Assembly: GCA_015832175.1 (NCBI GenBank)
Contig: WJXW01000008.1
Location: 1,550,001 to 1,614,000, forward strand
Reading direction: 5' to 3'
Length of the DNA stretch: 64,000 nt
From: Paraphaeosphaeria minitans
Taxonomy: Eukaryota; Ascomycota; Dothideomycetes; Pleosporales; Didymosphaeriaceae
Of the stretch, positions 23,597 to 35,591 are shown piece by piece. Made by a program: the position numbers and the translations under genes. The notes under the pieces are model-generated. The model had not been told where the DNA came from. It made no database searches and saw only the letters and a list, made by a program, of their open reading frames with translations. The first letter of the stretch is position 1, and each line of letters begins with the position of its first letter.

Positions 23597-23735
23597 TCCA
23601 GGTTCTGCTTCTTCAAAATCCAGGTTCTTCTTCTTCAAAGTCCAGGTTCTTCTTCTTCAAAGTCCAGGTTGTTCTTCTTCAAAGTCCAGGTTCTTCTTCT
23701 TCAAGGCCAGGTTCTTCTTCCAAATCTGCGGATAG
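23597..23735. repeat. 22-bp minisatellite
   Basis: TCCAGGTTCTTCTTCTTCAA-type units start at 23619, 23641, 23663 and 23685 (22 bp apart), with partial copies at each end. It is embedded in the decayed satellite region. Confidence 0.85.
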
Positions 23736-24529
23736 CTGGATGGTTAGTACAAATCAAGACAGGGCAAGAGACCCTTCTGTAGCGACGAGACACCTTCGAA
23801 GTCAACGAACAGAAAGGCGTATGCTAGATGCCCGAGATCGCAGAGCCATTTCAGAACATCGATAGCCCGTACTTATCTTCCGAGATCGATCAAGACATGT
23901 ACGGGCTTGTTCGAGACCATATTTTACAAGGACTGCCGACGGAGTCGGGATACCTCAAGATAACCCTGAAGAGTGCGATCGACTTTCGCATATCGGATGG
24001 TCGATGCCCCGTTCGATCGCTGTGTACGGCTGCTCGCTCGTGGGTACCCGCAGTGCTCCTCAAAAGGGTGCAACAATGAGCGTATGCTTGCAGGGCAATG
24101 CGGCGGAATTAGGTTGTCCAAGCATTCAGCCTCAACGCGGATCCCGCAAGACGCCATAACGATGGACCGCTATCAGGACGAGGGGGCGGTATGATCCGAT
24201 TCGAGTGTTGCGCTTGACGAATTATAACGTTGTTTGCTGCTGCGGGAATGCAGTATCCCTACCCGTCGGGCGTGGGCTCGTGCTGAAGTCCGGTCGCGAA
24301 TTCCGAAAGGCCCCAGCTCAAGGTCAGCTTGATGTTGCAAGAGTACGACCTGCACGCAGGCTAGAACGCGCCTGCTATGAATCAACGGGGCAGCCGACAG
24401 TGCTTACCATGGTGTTGAGCCTCGCGACGAAGGGGGTACACCTCGCAACCAAGCAGTCGGATGAGACCTCAGGGCCATTCAAGACCGCCGCGGACGTCCG
24501 CATGCAATAGGAGCTTTGCCATTGCAATG
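23736..24529. other. Gene-free sequence inside the satellite domain
   Basis: About 0.8 kb with no supported gene or RNA. Small frames only. Confidence 0.35.
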
Positions 24530-26050
24530 CATGCGCCTTGCCCAGCTGCAGCTGAAGTTTTGTCCGACTCCCATACTGTTTTTCGGATCGTGGTGGGTTA
24601 TGATCGCGGTCCGAGACCCATTTGCAACCGCCACGGGCATACCGCCGCGGGCATAGGAGAGTAACAGGAACGTTACCGTTGCCGTGAATGTCCACTATCT
24701 AGCTGCAGCTAAGTATATTTCGCATCCCATGCTGTTATTCGGATCGCAGGGGTTCGCGGTCGCGGTAGGAGGACGTTGTCGGCATCGTGGATCGTTCGCG
24801 CTCGCGGAGGGGCGCTTCGGAGCTATCCTCGACCGCCCGGTACGACTCTCGAGGCCATTATTTCGCTATACGAAGACGCGGCGGGGTATGAGCTCGTCGA
24901 GAGCGTTCTCGTGGTGTGGTTGTCGTCGCGATAGGTGTTGTGGGTGGGGAGATCTGTGTGGGTGAGCGTTCGAAAGTTGTCCGCCTGCCGCGCGAACACC
25001 AAGCGCTAGAGCCTCACCTGGGCCACCCTCACACCCCTGTATCGGGTCTCAACACCAAGATTTCGCAACAAAAGAAATTCCACGGAGAATAAACAGAGCT
25101 CTAAGATCCTCCTCGTGTTATTTTTGTCCCGATATCTGGTGTGGTGGTGGAGATACGAGGGGTTGAGGATAGGGTGGTGAAAGTCGCCGCCAACGCAACC
25201 TCCGACAACCGCGCTAGGGCCTCACCAGCTCCATGGTCGCTCCCCTGCATCGGGTCTCAACACCAAGACTATGGGGTAATTAAGATCCTGCGGAGGATAA
25301 AGAGAGCTCTGCGATCAACCTCGTGCTATTTTAATCCCGATACCTGATGTTTTGGTGGAGATATGGGCTCCTGAGCATAGGGCGGGTAAAACCGTCGCCC
25401 ACGCCTGCGAACGACAGCCCCTCGCTCAACCTTAGCGCCCCTTACGAGGGCTGCACCTTCGCTGCCTCCTCCAGGGGATTACGACCTCAACACAATATCT
25501 AGGGAGAAAGTAGACGTCTAGGAAGTCTCTCCTGAGTTGTGCGATTCAGCGCATGTAACTTTTATCGCTGCAGCTACTCTAGTCGTCGAGATGCAGGGGC
25601 TTGACCGTAAATTACACCCCGCGGTGGAGCGGGCACTAGCCATCCGAGCTCCTGACGCATTCCAACCATTCAACGGAGGCATTTGCGGGCCCTAAACACC
25701 ATATTTGAAGCAGCCAACGACCCGAAATCGTTCTCCTCGGTCGTAGGATCCAGCGCATATTCCCATCATTGCTGTAGCTACTCTGATCGCGGAGATGTTG
25801 AGGGCCGAGCGTGAACTTTCACCCTCCCAGGACCAAAGCGGGCGATACCTAGGTACCTAGCCATCCGAGAACGCGGTCTATTCACAAGCGTTTCAGCGGG
25901 GGTCTTTGGCGGGCTGCACATTCTCGAGCAGTTTGAAGATAGGAGAACTTCTCTTGGGCCGTACGACCCAGCGCACATGCCTATCATCGCCGCATGAACT
26001 CTGCTCGTCAAGCACGATTCATCCCGTCTCGCCGTAACGGCAGCGCTAGC
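24530..26050. repeat. Decayed satellite, about 163-220 bp units, second block
   Basis: Two related copies begin with CAGCTGCAGCTGAAG and CTAGCTGCAGCTAAG (about 163 bp apart), followed by CCCATACTG / CCCATGCTG and CGGATCG. From 24931 a roughly 208-bp unit is visible: GTGGTGGTGGAGATACGAGG at about 25137 and TTTTGGTGGAGATATGGG at about 25350, each followed by CGGGTCTCAACACCAAGA-type or related sequence and AGAGAGCTCTGCGATC. Later copies start GCAGCTACTCTAGTCGTCGA (25567) and GTAGCTACTCTGATCGCGGA (25772). The GAGATATGG and CTCAACACCAAG words are shared with the first block, so both blocks likely come from one ancestor. Confidence 0.65.
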
Positions 26051-27690
26051 CACCCGCTTGCCCTTGCATCCTAGCTATGCTTGGGCGGTCGTTATGCGCT
26101 CGACTCCACATGTGTTCATCATGAATTGCTTGCAGAGCTGCCGCTCAGGTGTAGGACTCAGCCACCATGTTGTTGAATGCTGAGATCCGAAGCCTAAACT
26201 GTGACCTTGGGCCATCCCCGAAGGCGCCGTTAGCCGTGGCATCTGAACGCTCCCCAGACATCACATTGATCTCATACCTATGAGAGCTATCGCGAGTGCA
26301 ATTGATCCATGCACTCAAGATGTCACTCGGCCCTTGTGAGTCTCACGGCGACGTACAATGGCGATCTGAAGATGCAGGTATGTGAGGCCTCGAGATCTGC
26401 CGCAAGCCATGGCCGATGAAATCGCCAACGGCGGGCTTGGGGTAGGTACGGTACCGTACAAGTCTATCAAATGCTCAAGACCGCTTGGTCCGTATGTTCC
26501 GAAACCAACCTTCTGGTGGCCGCGGGCTGTGTCAACAACGCAACTCCAAGCCGAAGTTTAAGTAGACATCTATTATACCTTGCTCCCATATGGGATGAGG
26601 GTACACGCCATGATTCGGGCACCCATCTATTATTTCTCGCTCTGCTATGGGTTAAGCCTTCACGCCAAAGCTCACATCTTGCACTCCTGAGGGTCGAGAG
26701 CACCTGCCAAGGTTCAACCGACATATGGATGCTACGTCACGACAATTCTTAAGCCACAAAAACGCGGAATTCAAATTTCACAAGTAAATGACTCTGCTCT
26801 GTCGATATCAAAACGCCAACTGGGGAACAACCAGTCTTGACGGCTGCTGACCTGACCAAACAGCTCTTTCCGAGCATCATGTCAAAGCAAATGTTGAGAC
26901 GAAGAATGCACACTCTCGACTCTGTGATTGATAGCTGGTGATATGATTTTGTGTCTGTATCACCTGCACGTCTTCCTGCACTCTTCCGAGCCGCCTCGTA
27001 AGATGCGCTGAACTGTGCTACTTCGCGTGATCCACTACATCGAACTGTTGTTCTCCGAGACTTGACCGACATTTGACCCAACGCACGCACTAGGTACCGA
27101 GCCTTCCAACCTCCTTAGCGACGACGAACATCAACCTCCCACGAAGAATGCAAAGGCCAGGCTGTCAGAGACGTCGACCCCGGCTAAAATCACCCTTTTG
27201 AATTCGGCCAGCTGTTCTTCGATCGGTCTGTATCTATTTACTTTCGAGACGCACCCAGGCAAGCACGATCCATCCCATGACCGCTGCTATTAGAATCAAC
27301 GCCCACGCAGCCCCCCACACTTGTCGAAGATTTCGCTTAATAACAACTTAAGATACATCGAAATATTTATAAGGAGGTTCTTGGACCTCCGATGACTGTT
27401 GTTCCGCTTGGGTGCCCCTGCAGTGCGCCAGGCATCGCGTGGAGACGAACCTAAAGAGTTACCAAGAAAAAAGAGCCATTGCCGAATGAGGATCCACGTT
27501 CCAGCTCGTCCACTTTATCAAACTACTTGAATCGAGCATTTTACACCACTTTCACTGTTTCCGTTCTCTTACGCACCGGACAAAGAGGCCACCTATTCCC
27601 CGGATACTACCGAACACATCACACTGGTTCGGATGGCTCAAGTCTGACAATGGAGATTGCCACGATTGTAGCTCCATTCAGCCTGATCCA
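26051..27690. other. Gene-free sequence after the satellites
   Basis: About 1.6 kb with no recognised gene. There is a loose internal repetition near 26565-26650 (CATCTATTATACCTTGCTCC and CATCTATTATTTCTCGCTCT), about 60 bp apart. Confidence 0.4.
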
Positions 27691-27972
27691 TCTAGACCGA
27701 TTCGGCTCGTACACGCTCCATCTAGGCTGATCTAGCTTGTACACGCTCCATCCGGACTCATCCAGTTTGTACACGCTCCATCCAGATCTATTCAGCTCGT
27801 ACACGCTCCATCCGAACTGAAGCAGTTTGTGCACGCTCCATCTAGGCTGATCCAGCTTGTACATGCTCCATCCGGGACGATACGGCTCGTTACATGCTCT
27901 ATTCACAGTATTCTAGCTCGTTACATGCTTTATTCACAATATTCCAGCTCGTTACATGCTCCATTCGCACCA
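27691..27972. repeat. 30-bp minisatellite (10-residue frame on the minus strand)
   Basis: The word ACACGCTCCA recurs at 27711, 27741, 27771, 27801 and 27831 exactly 30 bp apart, then as ACATGCTCC-type copies at about 27861, 27892, 27923 and 27954. Because 30 is a multiple of three, the minus strand reads a ten-residue repeat of the type GWSVYKLDES. The open frame has no ATG start near it, no signal peptide and no dibasic processing sites, so I treat it as non-coding. Confidence 0.85.
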
Positions 27973-30900
27973 CTCCAAATTGTGCTCATCGCAACTCCCG
28001 AATTGTCCGACCATGCAGTTCCGGCTTTATGATGGTATAGGCTCACACCCATCGTCGATGTGAAAGAACCCGGCTGGGTCGATTCCACGGAGCTTTGTTT
28101 GGCCGCTCTGGCATGCTTTGTGCATGACAGCCTCTTCATGCAGGTAGCGCGATCAAGTTTACTTCCAGGACAGATTCGGCTACACTTGAGAAGTACAGCT
28201 GGGGCGATCATCGGAGATATGCATCGTCCTCCAGATGCAAGAATCGCCCAATTTGCAGTACCTTGGTCATTGAGGAGAAGAGCCGGCGTTACCAATACGA
28301 GGTCGGTGTGCACAATACCATCTCGGAATCGACTTCCTGTGTCATGTCGGTCGGTATCGCTGTTCGCAGTCCCTCGTCATGTCTATCGCCGCGTCAGCTC
28401 TCCTGGGTCGGGACGAGTGGGTGGAAGATGATGTCGACATTGCAGCTTCTAGCTAAGCCGCCGCCCTAGCTCAAGATCACGTCCGAGCTCCTGCCTCCAG
28501 CGGTGGTGGAAAGAGAAGCAAACCGCACAAGTGAAAAAGCCAGGCACGTCGCGCAGCGGGGTAATGTCCGCACGGCCATTGTTGACGTCTTAGGCGTTTG
28601 CAAACTAGGCAAGGACGTCCACCACACCTTCCTTTGGCTATATAATGCTCACAGTTAGGTTTACTTTCACCCAGAGCTGGGCAACCAGGCTCTGGAGCAC
28701 TGCGATGGGTGGCGCAATGGTAAATGGACTTCAAGGTACACCGTCTCCCCTTTGCTTCAAAAGGGTAAAATGTTAAGACTTTTCCCTTTCCCTACCACAC
28801 GGGGTTTTCTTTTTGCGGGAGTTCGAATACGGATGGCGGCAATACTGATTGATCTTTGTTTTTGCAGCCACGGCCGCAACGACACGGCCAGAAACAACAC
28901 GGCAACTAGCTCACCAAGAGGTGGGTTGGCTCCTAGTTAGGATTCTCTAGATTGATGCTATACAATGGAAATTATTGTCTACACACGAATCTCAACGTAG
29001 CTTATGCATATTGCTCTGAATCGCGACTTCATTAAACAGCGTCGACACCGAAAACAGAATCGTTGCTCACTCGGAACCGCACATAACGTCGCAAGCTCGT
29101 CTATGTTGACTAACCTGAGCTTATGCCAGAAGAGTTTCGAAAGTACCGATACCTATGCGACAGTTGCGAGAACGGTAAGGACGCAAGTAGTTGAGGTTGT
29201 GTGTAGCCCGTCATTGTCACATTCTCACCATCGAAAATGTGTCACAGCATCTCATATGCTCTTTGGCATTGGCACTGACACACAAGCTCGTTTGGGTACA
29301 GCTCGACCGGGAACATTATCTTGGGTATACGATCAACTTGCATGCGGATCCGCGACCATCCAACTTCATTAGCGCAGCATCAAGTATTGCGGACCTTCCT
29401 CCGCTGAATTGGGCTCTGCCACCATGTTCCAACGCGTACGATCATCTCAATGCAATGTACAGCCTTCTTCACTGGCCGGAATCTACGACCGAGCTTGGCA
29501 GCGTTTATTGGGCTCTACATAGATTATGCAGCCTCAAGCGGACGATGTTCTGGGGTGGATGCCTAGGTACCTACACATGCGATCTACCTAGGTTGTAGGT
29601 GCCTGTCGCAGCTACAAGGAACGGGATCTGCCAGGGTAATGCCATCGGAAGACGTACCTCGAGAAGTCCCGACGACGAGAAGTCGAGCTGCATTTTTCGG
29701 TTGCAAGTATGCGCTGTCAATATTTCTGCAGTCACCCGTTGATCTGAGAGGATGCTGGGGACGGTTGCAGGGGGTTCGGAATGAGGTCCCGGCATCCACT
29801 CCCATACCTATACGACGGTGGTACAAACGCATCCGGGTACTAGGATGCGATCGGGCGGGGAAATCGATCCGCTGTAAGCTTTGAACGCTGCTGCATGCAG
29901 GCAGACCATTTTGGGAGGCCGTGGTAGACATGGTATTGAAGGCACGTTGTGCGCCCCACATTGGTATCAACGGTATCAATCCCTGCAAAACTTGAGGTTC
30001 AAGTTCAACGGGTCCGCACGGACCGCACCTGGACTCGGCCCCTTCGGTAGGTACCTAGGGCAGCAAACTTCTACCAGCATCAGCCTGAACATGGGAAAAC
30101 AGACCTCATGACCTTGCCACACATAGGATCAGCCAGAAATACGACACATAAACAGCAGTGGAGGCTGAGATGATTCCAGAACCTTGCACAGCTCCCGCAA
30201 ATTCCGCCCGCGCTAAGCTCCCGATCCCACACCACGCGACGCTATCGTACAGCATCAGTATTCACCTGCGGAGACCTGCCTTCTCAGCGCCATATGACAG
30301 CTGACCTCGCTGTACCACAGTCACAAAGCCTGTACGTCAATCTGTGCCAATCTTCCCAGTCCAACCTACTTGGCGATCCGCCCCATGTGTGGCTGTCCCC
30401 GTAGTCCCGTTACACGACGCAGACAGCATCTTACTCTGGCGATCCGGACCTACGATTAACGGGATATCAGGATTGTGTGGAATCTCTGGGGAAAATAGAA
30501 CCGGTCCCGTGCCGGAAAACCGGCTCACCGCTTCTCCAATAGATCCGGACCTCACCAAGGAGGGTGACTTTGGGCTTCTGGAAAGGAGATAGTAGCGGAA
30601 CCTTGGGCTGAGGAAAGGTTCACTGTGAATCAGCAGCGTAAGACTGTATGCGCAAGGGAGCGTTTCCTCTGCGTTCGACCGTGTTCTGTACTCGAGATCT
30701 CCAGCATATTCGCTCGCTGCATGTGTAGCTCCTAATTCACCGCGGACGTCTTCCCCAGCCACAGCGCAAACACCCTCGCCTTCTCCCCTGCCCGCTTCCT
30801 CTCCGATTCTACCTCGGCGCGGACACAACAAACACGTCCCGCTCATAGCATGACCACAACGTCCACGCTGCTGCTTCCCTACCCGCTACACACTCCCGCG

Positions 30901-31078
30901 CTTTGACGGCACGCTGCCTGACGGACTCGCTCACGTGCTCCGACATCTTTCAAACACACGGTTTCCCACCTCATAAACGGAAACACACATTCAACCGCCA
31001 TCGCATCCGCGCAAACCCCCAACCTATCTACCGACACGCGCCGCGCCTCCCAAGCAACCCCGACAATCCCGCACCCCC
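27973..31078. other. Gene-poor stretch before RMP1
   Basis: About 3.1 kb with no supported gene. At 28710-28825 there is a tRNA-like pairing of GGTGGCGCAATGGTAAATGG and GGGAGTTCGAATACGG, 105 bp apart, too far and too unpaired for a normal tRNA. Frames around 29000-29600 look faintly protein-like but match nothing I know. CCTAGGTA/TAGGTACC words recur near 29570 and 30047. Confidence 0.4.
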
Positions 31079-31126
31079 ACCTACCTACCTACCTACCTAC
31101 CTACCTATCTACCTACCTACCTACCA
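31079..31126. repeat. CTAC tetranucleotide microsatellite
   Basis: About twelve copies of CTAC (one CTAT) lie just upstream of the RMP1 start codon, so they are probably in its 5' UTR or core promoter. Confidence 0.9.
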
Positions 31127-31147
31127 CCCCCGAACCATCCGCAAACC

Positions 31148-31828
31148 ATGCCCGCCACCACGATCCCCTCCCTCCCCTTCACCGCCGACGAGGTCATGAA
31201 CGCCCCGGACAAGGACAAGGCGCAGCTCAAAGACATCCATGCGCTCCTCGACAAGCTCTTCGTCCGGAACCGGAATCAGCACCGCCGCAACCACTGGTTC
31301 AAGTCGCTGTGGCAGTTCCGCAAGGAGATGCGGCTGCTGGTGCAGGAGATGGAGCACAAGAAGAAGAAGTGGGCCGCGGAGCAGATTGCGCACCGTCTGC
31401 AGCACTGGGACGACAAGTGCATCCACCAGTGGTATCTGTGAGTTGTTTTTCCTCTTCGTGTTCGTTTTCATTTTCGTTTTCCTCGTCCCTTTTTTCTTTT
31501 TCTTTTCCTTCTTCCTCTTCCTTTTTCCTTTTCCCGTTGCCATGGCTCGACGGACGGGTACGGGGCGGCGCTGACGGCTCCAAGACACTTCACGCAGCTC
31601 GTGGCCGTGGGCCCGTTTGCCGTGCTGGGCCTGGCCCTCATGGCGTCGGTGGCGCGCGTGTGCCGCATCACCGGCATCACGGCCGTGTACGAGGAGATGG
31701 CCTCGGAGGACGTGAAGGGCGTGCTGACGGCGGTGGATGAGGGCCTGCTCGCCGACGAGTACGGCGGCATGATGGACGTGGAGGAGCCCGAGTGGGACGA
31801 GGGCGAGCCGGTGGAGAGGGAGGAGTAG
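31148..31828 (+). CDS. RMP1: RNase MRP protein subunit Rmp1-like
   Basis: Rmp1 is a small RNA-binding subunit specific to RNase MRP, the nucleolar ribonucleoprotein that cleaves pre-rRNA and some mRNAs. Exons 31148-31437 and 31585-31828 give 177 residues. The N-terminal RNA-binding domain carries LLDKLFVRNRNQHRRNHWF at about residues 38-56, the characteristic RNQHRR-x-x-W signature, followed by the basic helix EHKKKKW. The join reads HQWYLHFTQLVAVGPFAVLG, matching the family's W-Y...L-V...F-x-x-L-G pattern, which fixed the acceptor at 31584. The C-terminus is acidic. The intron is 147 nt, long for this window, and its first part is nearly pure pyrimidine. A downstream acceptor (CACGCAG) would break frame. 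Confidence 0.82.
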
Positions 31829-33295
<1,467 letters not shown>

Positions 33296-33887
33296 CGAAT
33301 GAGGTAAAATTAGGCCGCGGACCAGCTATCGTCCGAGCATGTGCAGACGGAACCGCGGGATAGAAACCCGTTCAACAGGTGTCGCTGGTCGCCCATGCGG
33401 GTACAGCAGCGTATAGGTACATGTGTGCCGAAGCAGCCGCGCAGAAAAAACAAGATGAGGAAAGAAAGAAAGAAAAAAGAAAAAAGAAAAAGAAATCGAA
33501 GCGGTGAAGCCACGTATCGGCATCCTTCAAAGGTGTTTTGGGGAGATCGTGCAATGTACAAAGACCAAGATGCCACCCAGATGCGCAAACGAAAATTCCA
33601 GTGCCATGCCAAAATGCCGACCCGAACAAGCGATGCCAAAGGAGATGTGTAGATGGTAATTATGAGGACCCGCTTCCCCAGCGCCGTGCGAGTGCAATGC
33701 CAAATGTGATGAGACATGAAAAAATGTGAGACCGCAATAGCGTGGTGGAAATACCATGGCTGCCGCCGCGATAGCTCCGGGGTATCATGCCCTGATCGTT
33801 CCTCCATGTGATCATTGCTCGTGTATCCCTGTAGTGATGATTTGTGAATATGGAAAAGTGTGCTGTATCAAGCAGTAGAACCCGTCC

Positions 33888-35591
33888 TCAGTACTCAAAT
33901 GTCTGGTTGGGCGTGTACTTGGTGTCGGTGACGTAGTATGAAGGGGGTTGCGTCTGAGGGGCTGAAGTATAGGCAGGATGCCCATACGGTTGCTGCTGCA
34001 TGACCATCGGAGCCGATGTACGTCGATACACGGTGTATTGCTGAAGCGAAGCTTGGCCGCTGTAATCGACCCCTGGAGCCTGGGGCATGGAGTAGTGAGG
34101 GGCCTGTTGAACCACCTCTTGGGGTGCCGCAGGGTAATGCGCGGCTGTCGGCGGCCCGTATTGGTGATGGACTGCCATCGGTTGCTGCACGTGTGGCGAG
34201 TACTGATGTGTCAACGATGCCGGAGAAGGGTAGCGTTGAGCCGATCCGTGCTGTGCGGGCAGGTGGTGCGGTGACGAAGTCTGGGGATATTGCTGGGCCG
34301 CGTGTGGGACCTGAGGCGAGTAGTGCTGCGGAGAAGAATGCTGTTGCACGGGATATTGCGACTGGCTCGGCTGAGCGACGTACTGAGCGGGATTGGCTTG
34401 AGGCGTGGGATAAGGATGGGCGCTCTGCGGTGACGAGTACTGGGAGACTTGGCTCCCATGCCAGCTTCCGGGAATTTGAACATAAATCTGTGGCGGAAGT
34501 CCGGTTTGCGGGTGGGCCACGGGCATGTGGGTTGGGAATTGCGGTTGATCCTTGCTCTCCTCTTCTTCGAGGCTGACCTTCCAGCCAGTGAGTAGTTCCG
34601 GGCGCGGCTGGATATCACGTAGATCTGAGTCCTCACACGGGCGCTTCAGCTTGCCGTGCACAACATCTTCGAGCGTGTAGTAGGAGATGATGTGGTGATT
34701 AGTCCCCTGATACTTGACTGAAATGGTCTTCTTCATGAGACCGCCTTCCTTGAACTCGTAGCTGTCGATCAAAGAGCCGCAAAAGCGTCGCTGCTGGTCG
34801 GGCGTCAGGCTCTGAGCAAAATTTGCGTAGACCTTCTCCGAGGGCTCTACCGGCGTGGCATCTCGTGGAACAGCGCCTGGGAAGGCCGCATGGTCGTACT
34901 CGTCGTCCGAGTTGGCAATGTTTTCGCCAGCCTTGGTCATGGTGGGACCCGCGCTTCCCTTGCGTTTCCGCTTGCCGTTGCAGGACGGATTGAGGGCGGA
35001 ACGCTTCTCTTCTGGCTTCAGGGCGCGGGTAAGCTGACGGTAGATGAGGCAGTTGTTCGTGACTCTGCTCGGAGACCAGTGAACGGCGTCAGTCCAGCGT
35101 CTGATGCCTGATGCATTCTCCTCGTAGACCAAAACAGTACCCGAAGTGAGCATCTCGGCGCGTTCCTTGTCGTGGGGTCGTCGACTGATGTGGCCAAGGC
35201 GGCCCTGTAGCGCAGCTTCCACAATGGTCATGGCATCTTTGGTGGTGTCGAGGAAACCGTGCCAAGTGGGCTTGAAAGCAGGTTGAGCCTTGACAATGGC
35301 TCCTGTGAGTTGATGCCTCTGGGGTGGTGGGGCTCTTCCCGTGGCGATGGCGTGGGAGGTTGCGATGGAGTGGTGACGCGGAACGGCTACCGGGGTCGGT
35401 TGTTGGGAGTTGATGTGGGCGTACACAGAGTGGTCGAAAATAGGGGCATATGAGCTTGGTTGCGTCGCAGACTGTGGCCATTGCCAAGCATCGGTATCGC
35501 CGTATCCTTCCATCCTTTGGGCTGCGCCAAGAGGCAAGTCATGCCCGAAGGAGGGCATTGCCAGCGTAGGCGCTCGTATGCTTTGCAACAT
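33888..35591 (-). CDS. WOPR-domain transcription factor (Wor1/Ryp1/Sge1 type)
   Basis: WOPR proteins are fungal master regulators of morphology, virulence-related programmes and effector or metabolite genes (Wor1, Ryp1, Sge1, Mit1). Uninterrupted frame of 567 residues. WOPRa spans about 108-190 with TWHGFLDTTKDA, SRRPHDKERAEM, YEENASGIRRWTD and WSPSR. WOPRb spans about 268-318 with SLIDSYEFKEGGLMKKTISV and HIISYYTLEDV. A basic GKRKRKG at 206-212 between them may be a nuclear localisation signal. The RRPHD and ENASGI(K/R)RWTD wording fits the Wor1/Ryp1 branch rather than Pac2/Gti1. Two things are unusual. There is an N-terminal extension of about 105 residues, where orthologues usually enter WOPRa almost at once. 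WOPRa has VHWSPSRVTNNCLIYRQL where a Gly-Asn-Phe segment is common. The tail is Gln/Pro/Ser/Tyr-rich. The upstream region is exceptionally long. Confidence 0.93.
   Translation of the reverse strand: MLQSIRAPTLAMPSFGHDLPLGAAQRMEGYGDTDAWQWPQSATQPSSYAPIFDHSVYAHINSQQPTPVAVPRHHSIATSHAIATGRAPPPQRHQLTGAIVKAQPAFKPTWHGFLDTTKDAMTIVEAALQGRLGHISRRPHDKERAEMLTSGTVLVYEENASGIRRWTDAVHWSPSRVTNNCLIYRQLTRALKPEEKRSALNPSCNGKRKRKGSAGPTMTKAGENIANSDDEYDHAAFPGAVPRDATPVEPSEKVYANFAQSLTPDQQRRFCGSLIDSYEFKEGGLMKKTISVKYQGTNHHIISYYTLEDVVHGKLKRPCEDSDLRDIQPRPELLTGWKVSLEEEESKDQPQFPTHMPVAHPQTGLPPQIYVQIPGSWHGSQVSQYSSPQSAHPYPTPQANPAQYVAQPSQSQYPVQQHSSPQHYSPQVPHAAQQYPQTSSPHHLPAQHGSAQRYPSPASLTHQYSPHVQQPMAVHHQYGPPTAAHYPAAPQEVVQQAPHYSMPQAPGVDYSGQASLQQYTVYRRTSAPMVMQQQPYGHPAYTSAPQTQPPSYYVTDTKYTPNQTFEY

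Noticed and set aside
28060..29988. Several open frames of 120-135 residues on both strands
   Set aside because: No conserved motif, splice pattern or codon preference that I could see. Overlapping frames on opposite strands are equally open.
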